Assembly (NCBI GenBank): GCA_022575985.1 | Contig: JAKSXM010000288.1 | Span: forward strand, 6,289,501 to 6,353,500 | DNA: 64,000 nucleotides | Origin: Anagrus nilaparvatae | Taxonomy: Eukaryota > Arthropoda > Insecta > Hymenoptera > Mymaridae | Direction: 5' to 3' | In this document: positions 46,135 through 56,900 of the stretch, piece after piece | How the letters are laid out: every line of letters starts with the position of its first letter | How positions within the stretch are numbered: position 1 is the stretch's first letter | Translations under genes and position numbers: made by a program | The notes under the pieces: model-generated | What the model saw: only the letters and a program-made list of their open reading frames with translations | Database searches by the model: none | Told to the model about the DNA's origin: nothing

Positions 46135-47379
46135 TCATTGAGTATAAAACAAATATTTTTTCACGTATTCAATTAATTCTTCAACAAGATCATACATATT
46201 TTCTTTATAAATTTTATCATTGTTTATACATTCAAGTAAAACTTTCACAAGATTATCATTGTCATTCAAATGTTCATTATCAAAAATAATATTTTTACAA
46301 AGTTTTCTATCTACTATAAAAACAAATGGAATATAAATTGCTTTTTTTAATATACCAAATATTTTTTTATCTTCGTAAATACGGTTAATTTCTTTTAAAT
46401 TAATTAAATTATTATTATTAATTTTATTTTGCATTAGTAATTTTTCAAGTTCAGTATAATAAATTTTAATTAATTCTTGTTCTTTTTTCGTGCGTAAATT
46501 TCTATTTGAATTTAAATAAATAAATTCTGTAAGATCTACACCAAAACTTCGATAATTTACTGTTGCAAAATCAACAAGACGACAATTTTTTTTATTATCA
46601 AACATTAAATTTCCTTTATTTAAATCACGATGACATAAAACATTTATTTCTTTGTCATTAGATTTAATTTTTTCTAAAGCTAAATTCAAAGCGATTTGAA
46701 TCAAATACGGTTTATGATTTAATTTGATTGCTATAGTTTTAATAATATCAACAGCTGTTTTTGTTGCAGTTGCTCCATTAAGTGCTTCATAAGAAAAAAT
46801 AATTTCATCGTTAAAATTTGAAAAATAATTTTCAACTGACTTATTAGCATATGATTCAGCAATTATTGATGATGCGTGAAATCGAGCAATAGCTCGTGTA
46901 GCCGATTCTAACTCTTGAAAATTTAAAATTTCTTTTGCTGCTTTAAATCCACTGTTTTCTAAATTTTCAAGAACAATAATATCTTCATGAGCTGAATAAG
47001 ATCTAGGAAGCCAAGGTTCCATTTGAATTTTATCCGACAATAATGGATTTTTCTGAGAATAAAATTTTGCTTCATTTAAAAACATCATATTTAAATTAAA
47101 ACTTGTTGTAAAATTTCCATCTGGAATAGTTTTAAGAAAAAAATTATCTTGAATTTTATTCCCTAATTTATCGATAACAGTCATAGTTAAGAAATGTTGT
47201 TTTGACGCAAAACCAACAGTACGATTAGCAAATTCACTTGTTTCTGCTGAAGTTATTGTAGCCCTTGGACCAAAACGATTTTTTGAAACTTCATCTAAAA
47301 TTGCTTTGCTTATCTCAAATTCAGCCTTCGAGAAGATAATTAAAGAATTCAAAATAATAATAAGAGCAACAAAAATCAT
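46135..47379 (-). CDS. CHK/EcKinase-like protein with signal peptide, 414 aa
   Basis: Single-exon gene for a member of the insect ecdysteroid-22-kinase/CHK-like family (kinase fold related to aminoglycoside and choline kinases). Cytosolic members phosphorylate small molecules such as ecdysteroids. Motifs: FFLKTIPDG at about 80-88 (Lys of the N-lobe), FLNEAKFYSQ with the helix Glu near 103, IIVLENLENSGF (134-145), ATRAIARFHASS (160-171), VLCHRDLNKGNLMFD (catalytic His250, Asp252, Asn257) and CRLVDFATV (Asp270, where most relatives have DFQ). Residues 1-19, MIFVALIIILNSLIIFSKA, form a clear signal peptide, and N-glycosylation sequons occur at about 52, 89 and 179. This predicts secretion or ER-lumen residence, unusual for this family. 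Length matches the family (about 400). The start is the first ATG in frame. The substrate is unknown, and lack of introns may reflect retrocopy origin. Confidence 0.9.
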   Translation of the reverse strand: MIFVALIIILNSLIIFSKAEFEISKAILDEVSKNRFGPRATITSAETSEFANRTVGFASKQHFLTMTVIDKLGNKIQDNFFLKTIPDGNFTTSFNLNMMFLNEAKFYSQKNPLLSDKIQMEPWLPRSYSAHEDIIVLENLENSGFKAAKEILNFQELESATRAIARFHASSIIAESYANKSVENYFSNFNDEIIFSYEALNGATATKTAVDIIKTIAIKLNHKPYLIQIALNLALEKIKSNDKEINVLCHRDLNKGNLMFDNKKNCRLVDFATVNYRSFGVDLTEFIYLNSNRNLRTKKEQELIKIYYTELEKLLMQNKINNNNLINLKEINRIYEDKKIFGILKKAIYIPFVFIVDRKLCKNIIFDNEHLNDNDNLVKVLLECINNDKIYKENMYDLVEELIEYVKKYLFYTQ

Positions 47380-48089
47380 CTTTTAAACAAATATGTACGT
47401 AACTTTAAAAAATACTGTGAATATTAACGTATGTACTTTGATAATAAATTATGTACTAAAAATATAGAAATTATCACAATAAATATTTAGTTTAACAAAA
47501 GTGATTAATTTATTTATTTATTTAAGAAAAGTTAGTTTAGGAAATACCGATGCACTTTTGATAATACAAAATTCTGTAAGATAAAGATAAGACAAAAAAT
47601 ATGAAAAGAGTATGATAAGCATAAGCATAAGTCAAAAGATTTCAATTATTGAAAACAATTAAAATTTATAAAATTAAATTTTTAAGTATATAAAGCTTTT
47701 CAAACTAATCACGTCATAGGAATAAGATGTATTAGATAAACTGTCCTCGAGAACCCCATACTTAAAGCAACGGTACATGATCAGCCCGAAAAGTCTTATA
47801 ATATGAAATTCAAATAAAATATTGTTGGTGGGTAAATATGGGAGTAGTGAATTTATTGGAATTGTAGAAGAAGATTTTGGAGATTAATTACAACCTGTAA
47901 CTTCAGAAATATCAGCAGTCAAAGCTGACGTTTTTAAAAACTACATAGCGTCCATAAAATTTTTTAAGAAATAAACTTTTTAAGATCTTTTTTTCCTTGC
48001 TTTAATAAGTAAGAACTTTTAAGATAAAAAAATATTAAAAAAATAATTTTCTTGATTTCCAATTTTAAACTCTCAGCAGTTAGGCGCGC
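47380..48089. other. Upstream region of the kinase gene, nothing definite
   Basis: AT-rich. A TATA-like word on the minus strand near 47685-47693 is about 300 bp from the ATG and cannot be assigned with confidence. No other gene seen. Confidence 0.4.
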
Positions 48090-48880
48090 TTAAGGGGCCA
48101 AATGTCACGTGTTGAATATAGGGAATTATGGCGATTTTTTGCGCCATTGGTTCTAAAAAACCAGGGATTTATGGTGATAATAAATGGGCATATTTAAAAA
48201 CTAAAAATTGGTGCAATTGCCTTATTATAAGATTTTTCTAATATTTTTACTGAAAAATAGATTAATATTATTAACCCTTTTAAAGGTCACACATGGTTTA
48301 GGTCACTTTTTAGACACATGAGGTTTTTTTGACCCCATCAATTTTTTTTTATTTTTTTTTTTTTATGATTAAGTAGGATTTGATTGACCAAATGGAAAAA
48401 ATTATGCAAATCAAATTTTTAAATAAAAATGTGTCGATCAATATGTCGACCTTATCAAGCTAAAACCAATAAAATGTAATTATGTACCTAATAAGAATAA
48501 TCTTTGGGGTTACTAGATTAATTCTTGTATTTTGGAAACTTTTTTTATTTTAAAAAATCCTTTTTTATTTGCCTTACGTAAAAAAAGTCTGGGGTTATTA
48601 CGAGGGTTTAAACTATTTTCTTGCTTATAACCGTTTATTTTTGGTTACAAAACAATAACAATAGATTGTCGATAGAATCACACAAATGCCGAAAATATTT
48701 TATAAAAAAAGTATTTGGAACTAATAATTTTGGAAATATTTACAATCTTGCAATTCTTAGGATTTTCAGTTTAAAATAAGCCCATTCATAAAAACCTTGG
48801 ATGCCTGGTTTTTTAGTATTAATGGCTCAAAAAAATTGCTATGATTCCCTATAATCAACATGTGACCTTTGGCTCCTTAA
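48090..48880. mobile_element. Foldback element, ~790 bp
   Basis: Inverted ends TTAAGGGGCCAAATGTCACG and (reverse) TTAAGGAGCCAAAGGTCACA continue through TATAGGGAAT, AAAAAACCAGG and AATGGGC for about 150 bp each. The interior is AT-rich without an open frame. Arms are about 80% alike by eye, suggesting a moderately old insertion. Confidence 0.75.
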
Positions 48881-49049
48881 AAAAAAATATGGGGGCCAAC
48901 TAGCATGAAAATCTATATTATATAATTTTCCCCAACTTTTGAGACCACCCATTTCTTTTTCAGTTGCATAAATTTTAGGGCAGGAGGGGGTGTTCAATTT
49001 TAAAGATAAACGCTGTATCTGAACAGCTATATGGCTGGTGAACAGCTAT

Positions 49050-49640
49050 AAATTCCGTAAAAGGAATTCACAAGCGCAGCTGCAATGCAATGTGCACAAA
49101 TCGATTTTCGTTTATGCGCACTGCGGATTTTTCAAATTTTTTATTTTTAATTAGCATATTTACACTACCTCAACCTATTCATTTATCGAAATTTTTACTT
49201 CTTACATTTTTTGCACACTAAAACAAACGGGAAATTTTTTTGTGTTTATCCTGCATTATATACATAAAAATTAAAAAATATTTTTAAGTCAAAAAATATT
49301 AAATCATAATTTTTGCATATTTCAGAATCTCGCATAAAATGCATTTTTAGTAAATAGACTAATTAAAAATAAAAAAATATGAAAAATCCGTAGTGAGACA
49401 CGAAAGGAGGTTTATTTTAAAATCGTTCAAAACAGGTTTCAAGTCGATAGCTCAAAAACTCAGAAAAAGAGCGATTTTTGTTCATTTTGCTACACTTTGT
49501 GCCGTCAATGGGGGTCTCAAGCGCAGCCGTAATGCAATGCGCATAGATGAAAAATCGTATTGGGCGCATTGCGTGGCGACTACGCTTCCGGTTGCGACCT
49601 CCATTTATGACGTTTGTAGAATCAGCCTTTAGCAAAAAGT
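49050..49640. mobile_element. Degenerate Harbinger-type MITE(s), nested
   Basis: Contains CAAGCGCAGCTGCAATGCAA (49072) and CAAGCGCAGCCGTAATGCAA (49519), a short inverted pair around GGATTTTTC...AATTAAAAATAAAAAA (about 49115-49155 and 49355-49395), and a right end GTTTGTAGAATCAGCC. Its reverse, GGCTGATTCTACAAACG, resembles the GGCTGAGTCTACGTAAG end of the 6299-6699 MITE. Exact limits are unclear. Confidence 0.5.
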
Positions 49641-49731
49641 TGTTAAACAAGTTCGAAGTTCTATGTATGAAGATTATAGACAAATAAAAAAAATGCTGTT
49701 TTGATTATTTATTTAAATGTTTATTTTCTTA

Positions 49732-49919
49732 GACCCCATCTACAGAAACTGTAAAACTGAGGCGCACCGCAAACGCAAGCGCAACGTAATGCGCAGAAGA
49801 AGATTTAGCGTATTACGAGTTGCGCAGAAGACAAATTGGAATAAAATTGGTTTCTGCGCATTGCATTACTCTCACGCTTGCGGTTGCGACCCCTTTTAAC
49901 GGCTATTGTAGATGGGGCT
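49732..49919. mobile_element. Harbinger-type MITE, 188 bp, TTA target duplication
   Basis: Ends GACCCCATCTACAG and (reverse) AGCCCCATCTACAATAG are inverted repeats that carry on with CCGCAAACGCAAGCGCAACG and its counterpart. TTA is directly repeated outside (49729-49731 and 49920-49922). It shares the AAGCGCA...GTAATGC interior with the neighbouring MITE at 49050-49640. GC-rich relative to its surroundings. Non-coding. Confidence 0.75.
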
Positions 49920-49922
49920 TTA

Positions 49923-51169
49923 TGGATTTAATTCCAATTTATGAGCAAATGCGGGTAAAACCGACCGAATAGTTCTAAATGGCTCTATTTGAATTTTGAG
50001 ACTTGTTTAATAGAGAAACGAAAATTTCTATCGGTTTCAATCAATTGTAACAGATAATCTGTTAAATTTTGTCCTAAATGACAAAAAATGTCTAACGACT
50101 AATTTCATGTTTCTGGACTACATTTATTGATTATTCAATACAATCTGAAGCAGAAAAAATTTCTTGATTTTCGCATTTTTATACTATTATATTTCAAATA
50201 CATACTAATATCTTGATCAAACTAATAAACTTTACTATTATCAGTGAAATCTATTATGAAAAATGTTTTTTTAATTTTAATTCTTTATTATTTTTCCTTT
50301 TGTTCTTAATTAAACTTATCTAGTATATAAATTTTAAGTCAAATATTTATCTCATTTGAATGCATCATTATCTTACTTTGAAGATGTTATCTTATTTTTA
50401 TGAAGCTAAATAATTCTTTTTAACAATATATGACATTATATTATAAATTTATATTGCAAATTATATTTTCTATAATTAATTTAAATTTTTTATAATTTAT
50501 CTTGTTTATATTTTAAAACTATACATTTTTATAAATTTATGTTACAAAAATTCTACTTTAACTTATCTGTTGAAAGTAGCGAGTTATAGCGATAGTATTG
50601 ATGTAAATGTATTATATTTCTATTCGCCGCATTAAATGTAGATATTTCAAGTTCTTTATTCAAATTATTTGTTTTCATATTAGTATAAAAAAGTTTTTGA
50701 ATTATAACAAGTAAACCATTAATTATACCAATTATTAATCGGCGGCCATGCTGCGCAAAATTTAAATCCTCGCTAGTACTTATACATTAGAAACAATGAA
50801 AAAAAAACAAGGATTAAATCAAGGTAAATAGCTAAGCTATATTTAATAAATTTATGATGCGATTCTTTTTAACATTCAATTATAATAATTAAAAATCATA
50901 AGGAATAGCTTTTTTCTATACTATAAGAATAAATCGGTTGCAAAAAATTAAAGGTCTAAATGAGTAAAAAATACTTAAATATCCCTAAAAATTTATTTTT
51001 GAAACATTAATAATGATGTATGTAGGAAGTTTAAAATAGTTGTTTTGAAACTACCTAACTTTTGGACTTCGAAACCGGGTCCTAAGCGAAATTTTTTGTT
51101 AGTATTTTAAAGGAAAATATATTAAGAATCCGTTTGCATTAAACTGAACTAAGGGGAGAATCAACTGTT
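49923..51169. other. Intergenic, no gene seen
   Basis: AT-rich DNA with no recognisable open frame or repeat. Confidence 0.5.
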
Positions 51170-51630
51170 TAGGAAGTCAATTTGCTTCTAACTTTCAGCA
51201 CAGGTTTCGTTAGTTGAAAAAACATCCACCATATCCTCAATTTACTTAAATGGGTCTTTTGGGCCTAGAAAGAAGACCCTCTATCAGGGTTCTATGCTAT
51301 AAGATTGGGATTTTTAAGCTATGTTTTAACCTTGTATCTCAATTAAATACTTTCCATTTGGTCTCATTTTTTTCGTGTATGTGTCAGCTTTTACTCCCCT
51401 AAATACGCATTTTTTAAAACAGTAATTCACTTACCATAATAGTAGTAAACCAAATGGCCATATTTGGCCAAAAACGGCCAATTTTCAAATGACTGCCAAA
51501 ATTGTAATTTATGACTAAAATGGGTTTACTATAAAGGTAAGAGAATTACTGATAAATAAATGCGCCTTACGGGGATTAAAAGCTGACATTTACACACACA
51601 AAAAAATGGGAACAAGTGGAAGCTACAAAT
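51170..51630. mobile_element. Foldback element related to 15560-16000
   Basis: Arms near 51360-51440 and 51525-51620 are inverted repeats (TCTCATTTTTTTCGTGTATG and its counterpart, TCAGCTTTTACTCCCC, CAGTAATTC). The left flank matches the 15.6 kb copy through GTTGAAAAAACATCC and GGGCCTAGAAAG. Core TTTGGCCAAAAACGGCCAAT. Non-coding. Confidence 0.6.
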
Positions 51631-51645
51631 ATCCTAAACCATTAT

Positions 51646-51647
<2 letters not shown>

Positions 51648-51690
<43 letters not shown>

Positions 51691-52094
51691 GGAAATATGT
51701 GAATCTTACATCAGCCATGGAGTGTTTGCGGGCCTTAAAGACCCGCAAATTTCCATGACCGCCCAGTTGTACAAAGTGTACAACTGGGAGACCACCGGCG
51801 CGGCGAACGCGGTCGCCGGCTACGCCCCAGATTCTTACTGGATAAACACACTTTAAACCCCCCGCGCTTGTTTGTCCCAAACCGGAACTCCCTTTTCAGG
51901 TATAACTTCAGTTTGGGACGCGCAGCCTAGGCAGCTGGCCACTGCCTTCCCCCCTGCCTAGGGGCAGGAGAGCTCTCTACGATAGAAAGCCCTCCTCCTT
52001 CTTCTGCAACAAGGTGGTCCTTACGTACTCTGCTACTTTGTTCCAGTTTTCGGAACTCCGTAGTATTTCCGGGACCACCGTCTCCGGCCTCCAA
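51648..52094 (-). mobile_element. Young 5'-truncated R1-like LINE with poly-A and 19-bp target duplication
   Basis: Inserted on the minus strand. A run of 40 T (51648-51687) is its poly-A tail, and ATCCTAAACCATTATTATT is directly repeated on both sides (51631-51649 and 52095-52113), the mark of target-primed reverse transcription. The body is about 405 bp and GC-rich. The 5' end carries the last 37 codons of the second ORF (see 51978-52093), and the remainder is 3' UTR with strong hairpins: CCAGTTGTACA-CTT-TGTACAACTGG, and TTTGCGGG...CCCGCAAA next to the tail. The pure poly-T and near-perfect duplication indicate a recent insertion. Confidence 0.9.
51978..52093 (-). pseudogene. C-terminal tail of LINE ORF2
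   Basis: The frame reads VVPEILRSSENWNKVAEYVR then TTLLQKKEEGFLS and stops at TAG. The helix 'LRSSENWNKVAEYV' followed by a Lys/Glu-rich end is the usual C-terminus of R1-clade reverse transcriptase proteins. Truncated at the 5' junction of the insertion. Confidence 0.7.
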
Positions 52095-52700
52095 ATCCTA
52101 AACCATTATTATTACTAATGTACTTTAAAAATTCTTCTATGTGCTTGAGGATAACACGAATTTTCAATGTTACAGAAACATTGTCAATGCTTATCATAGC
52201 ACTACGTAATTCATTAATATGAGAATCTACAAAAGATTTAACTTTGCCTGACGTAAAACAATAATGTTCGAGTTTGTTCATAGCTTTGTAAGCGTTGAGG
52301 AAGGAATAACTGCAAATTATTCTGCGTCATTATACATTTCTGGGTCATTTAGTTTATCAGATTCTTTCAATAATTTTCTACACGCATTTCCTTCAAAAAG
52401 TTTTCCTTGATAATTTTTCGCAACCATTTTTAATTTTTTACCCCATAGCAAAGGTAGTTAAAAAAGCCTTGTAAAATATGCAACTCAGGAATCACACATT
52501 TTTGTAAAATTTTTACATCTTCATCTTCTGTAAAAAGAGGAAGATTTTTTGTACTATGAAAGTTTTGATATGAAGTGATGTTTTTCCATTATTATTATGT
52601 AAATTTTCAAATAATTTTTTTTCACTGTCATTATGATTATGCTGAATGAAAGTATCTTCTTTATAGGCGAATAATTTTCAGGCAAGATAGTTAAACTTAT
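52095..52700 (-). pseudogene. Degenerate TE-associated protein fragment
   Basis: On the minus strand, in shifting frames: NLPLFTEDEDVKILQKCVIP with ELHILQGFFNYL, then VAKNYQGKLFEGNACRKLLK, then MNKLEHYCFTSG and SVTLKIRVILKHIEEFLKYI. The order (IPELHIL..., YxGxxFEGNxCRKLLK, ...VTxKIHxxxxHxxEF) resembles a repeated protein family found beside unclassified DNA transposons in insect and cnidarian genomes. The identification is from memory of the pattern. Several stops are present, and the R1-like LINE has landed in its 3' end. Confidence 0.45.
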
Positions 52701-52845
52701 CTCAAAAAAGTCTTAACCACTATCAGGCATGATCGTAATTTATACATCTCCTACTAAATTTCTTTGTTAATTAAAATTAATTTTATTTTAAATTTGATTA
52801 CTGTGACAAAAATCCTTTAAATTTGGATCATCTAAATAATTGGCC

Positions 52846-52972
52846 TTACTGAATTAAGCTTACGGACTAACCTAAAAAAGCTTAATAAAATAAAAGGTTA
52901 TTTGGAAGATATTAAAATACTATATATTTTTGCTTGTTTAGGTTAGTCCGTAAGCTTACTTCAGTAAGCTTA
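52846..52972. repeat. Hairpin with ~35-bp arms
   Basis: TTACTGAATTAAGCTTACGG with ACTAACCTAAAAAAGC faces its near-exact complement ending GTAAGCTTACTTCAGTAA. The loop is about 50 bp. The word TAAGCTTAC appears three times. Probably a small foldback element. Confidence 0.65.
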
Positions 52973-53776
52973 CCCAAAATTAAATTTAATCTTTTTACAC
53001 GGGGGCTTTTTACTATTAAAAATTCATGAACTTTTTTTTTATTATCGAGTTTAAGTAATAAGTTTTTAACTAGAAAGCTTTTTATTTACTCTGATTAATA
53101 ATTATGGTTAAATAACTGAATAACTGCTTTAATTGAATCAAAGCTAATGTAAATAATCAATAATTATTTATAGTAGGAATTTACAATTCATAAATAAAGA
53201 AAACTTTGTTAAAATTAATCTATTTTTTATAATTTGATCTATTTTTATTGAACATAATTAATAGTTATTTATTTTTACAAGTATACAATATTCTTTATAT
53301 TTTAACAATTTTTTTATGTCTATTTAATATTTAATTTTCTTATAAAATATTTAATAACATTTAAAATATTTTTTGTTTTTAATTCCAAATAAATCTTAAA
53401 ATATATCTAAAAAATAATTTTAAAAAAAGACCCTAGTAAAAAAATAACATGAAGCGATAGAATTCTAGGGACCAGTTTTATATGTGTACTAAGTGAAAAT
53501 TTTCAGATTTTTCAGGATATTTTACTTTACCTCTGCGCAAAATATTGAAAATAAAAAATAAAGAAACTTCAAAAATTTTGATGTTTAGCTTCTTTCTTTT
53601 TGTACAATATAAATACCTAAATTTGTCTAAAAATAGGACTTTAGTTTCCTAAGGTTTTAAAGGTCCTTCATTTCCCAAAGGATTCCAAATCCCAAAAAAT
53701 CTGTTGGTTTTGTTATATTTGAGTTCCTTAAAAAGGAACCTTTTTGTCTTAACTAGGCATAAAAAAATTATTTATT
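52973..53776. other. Region 3' of the SLC6 gene
   Basis: AT-rich, includes the presumed 3' UTR of the minus-strand transporter gene. AATAAA (minus strand) directly after the stop at 53771-53776 seems too close to serve. A small hairpin GTTCCTTAAAAAGGAAC lies near 53725. No separate gene is seen. Confidence 0.45.
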
Positions 53777-53941
53777 TTAAGATTTAGTATTAAATTCAGG
53801 TACAACTTGAATAAAACTATTCATTTCATGTAATGGTTCTTTCTCAAATTCATCATCAGCACAATGACTTGGTTCTGTGCAATATTCTTGTCCACAAACT
53901 TCACAGGCTTCAAAATCTGATTTAACAGAATTTTTTAATTT
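53777..53941 (-). CDS. SLC6 last exon (cytosolic tail)
   Basis: Starts [17 protein letters not shown] after TTTACAG, in phase 0 with exon 8 (GTTFSE), and ends EFNTKS-TAA. The CEVCGQEYC stretch may bind metal. The link to exon 8 over a 4.2 kb intron is supported by frame, splice signal, strand and the usual KLK/KIR-type start of SLC6 tails. Confidence 0.8.
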   Translation of the reverse strand, partial: KLKNSVKSDFEACEVCGQEYCTEPSHCADDEFEKEPLHEMNSFIQVVPEFNTKS

Positions 53942-56900
53942 CTGTAAAAAAAAATAAATAAATAAATAAATAAACAAGTTTATTTAATATCGTATTATCA
54001 AATTTCATAACATTTTTTCTAATAAATTGATGATTGCGGGGAGAAATAAAGATGATTGTGGTCTATACTAGCCTAAGGTGACAAGAATCTCATTTCATTC
54101 GTTAATGATTTTATAATAAACGTGAAAGGTGTATTTAGTATGTCAAAACCATTTTTTTCTTATAATTCGATTGAATAAAAAAATTTTAAATTTACTATGT
54201 ACTTAAAAAAAAAAAATATTAATTAAAAAAATATAAATTTATATGAATAATTAGTAAATTTCAAAGGATTTAGTAACATATATTTATAAATTTGAGTATG
54301 TGAGGACATATTAAATATAAATTTATTTGTAAAAAATATCTAAAGATTACACTAATAGTATAAACTGTGTGTTTTTAAATAAACAAGAAATTAAAAAAAA
54401 ATTATTATTATTATTATATAATTTATCAAAATTAAAAAAATTACTTTTTTTTTATTGGTATGGGTAATTTATATATATATGTATATTTATTTAAAAAAAT
54501 TGTTTATTACAAAATTAAGTAATATTATTTGCAATTTTTATTTATATATTTATATAGAGAGTATTTTTATTTATTTGTATGGAGTGGATTAAAAGATTTT
54601 TTTTAAATAAAACTTTTATTTTATTATTGATGGTTTTTTCTTTAAATTTTTATTTTGATTTATTATTTTTAATATTGAGAAATAATTATTAAATAATTTT
54701 AGTTTGGATTTTTAATAGGAAAAAAGTATTTTTTGGGGGATTTAGTCAAATTTTTTATGATTGAAATTTTCTGATTTTTGGATTTATTAGTTTTAATAGC
54801 AATTTTTATTTAGTAAGAAAATTAAAAAAAAAATAAAATAGAAAAATAATGTATAGCTTGAATTCTCTTATGTTTAATTGAGTTAATATTGCTAGTGTTT
54901 GTGGGCGTACGTGTACGTGTTCGTGTGCGTGTTCATTTATAATGAATTGCGTGTTTATGTAATTATTATAGTTTTGTACGATTTTCATATTAGGATTTAT
55001 GAAAGTTTTGCTTTGGAATAAAAATTTTTTATTGAATAAGCAAATTTGTGCCCACTAATTATTTGACAATTTTTTCATTCAAAAGCTAGATATTTAATTC
55101 ATATCTATGCTATGCTACTCATATAATTATAAAGTTAGAATTTAAATGCATCACGCAGTCATTGATATTTCAGGTATGCCTTCCCGGTAACAAAAAATGG
55201 CATAATAATTTTTTTTGGATCTGTTACCGAATAAAAATTTTATAAAATTCGAATTCGACATTCAGATTCCTCGAAAAATTTAACTTTAGTCTTTCTTTTC
55301 AGGCAAATTTAGAACAATTATTTGTACAGCGCTTCAGAAATTTTTGAAAATTTGCCTGAAAACCAAGACTAAAGTTAAATTTTTCGAGGAATCTGAAAGT
55401 TAAGACCGAATCTTCCAGAATTTTCATTTGTTGACAAAAATCGTCAAGGGCGTAAGTATCAAGGCGCAAAAGTTTTGGTACCAACATTTATATATTTAGG
55501 GTAGTAAGCTTATTTTCTACTCTAGGGAGACGGCATTAACCTAAATTATTCTAAGTACTAAAATCGAAATTTTTGTAAATCCCATTTGACCCCCTGCCCT
55601 TAAAACAGACCCATTTGACTCTCTCTTGATTTTTAGATTCCCAAGGTACTCTTAATATCAATTTTGCTTAACGAGGCATAGAACGAGGAAATTTCGCACT
55701 AAGTTTTACGCTGAGGAGGGCAAAAAATTAATTTTTTTTAATACTTTTAGCTTAGGGTATAATAATATTAAAAACTATTTTGCTTTTTCAGACTCACCAA
55801 TAAAATTAAATAAGTATCTCAATTCCATAAAAATCTAAGAACCCACCGAACATCAAACTATAATAATTTAGTAAAATGATAAAAATCACACATCAACCTG
55901 CATTTATTTTCAAAAATAATCGCTCTTCAATAATAAACTAATAAAATACTGCAAAGAAAAGACACTTTAATATTTACGCATAATGTCTTTTAAGTAAGTA
56001 TTTTATATTTTTTAAAAATCTGTATTTAATTTATACTAAAGGACGTTTAAGACACAAATATATTTATTACGCATGTAATATCAATTACAAAGTATAACAA
56101 AATAAATATGTACTTTAAAATTTTGAGTCTGCATTTATTTTAAATTATTTAATGTACCTGCTTACTTCAATAAATTTTAAAAAGTTAATTTATATTTACA
56201 TCTTTAATATTTAATGCCTTTTTTTTCATTATAATATTTTATAATTTTTTATGTCATCGAATTCATATATAATAAATTTTATAAATATCATAATATCGTT
56301 TCGTACGTAATTTATAAGAAGAAAAAGAGGTACATAATTTTTTATGTTTTTTAATGATAATAATTTTTGGTACTGAAAATATATATAATAAGATATTTAA
56401 TATGTTAATAAAAAAAAATTATGCGTGATATTTTTAAGTATAGTAGCTTGGACGTTAATTTTTATGATTTTTTACATAAAATTTGGGTTTTAATTGTGAT
56501 TTAGGGTTTGATCGTTATATGGAATATTTTTGAATAAATATGAAGGATTTCACGCCAACTGAGTCGAAGTTGGACTCAAGGGTAACGGAAATCAATCAAA
56601 ACTATTTTTTTCGAAAGTTTGTAGCTTTCTAGTTCCAATAATCGATTTTCAGCAGCCACTTTTGTACTTTTGGCCTCCTAGTCAAGGCACCAGCAATGTT
56701 AAATGCATCCTAAAATTTTAAATGGAGTAATATCGATACAACTCAGTGGATCATACGTATTATTGGTTACCAAAAACTATTTTGAAGGTTTCATCCATTT
56801 TTCGATAGCCAGTTTTAAGCAATTAACACTATATCGCTCAAGATAACCAAGAAAATACAATTTTTTGAAAAATATTGCTGATTAAGCCAAATTTTAGTAT

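Noticed and set aside
49393..49899. Open frames of 60-88 codons around 49.4-49.9 kb
   Set aside because: They lie inside Harbinger-type MITEs and occur on both strands with mirrored peptides.
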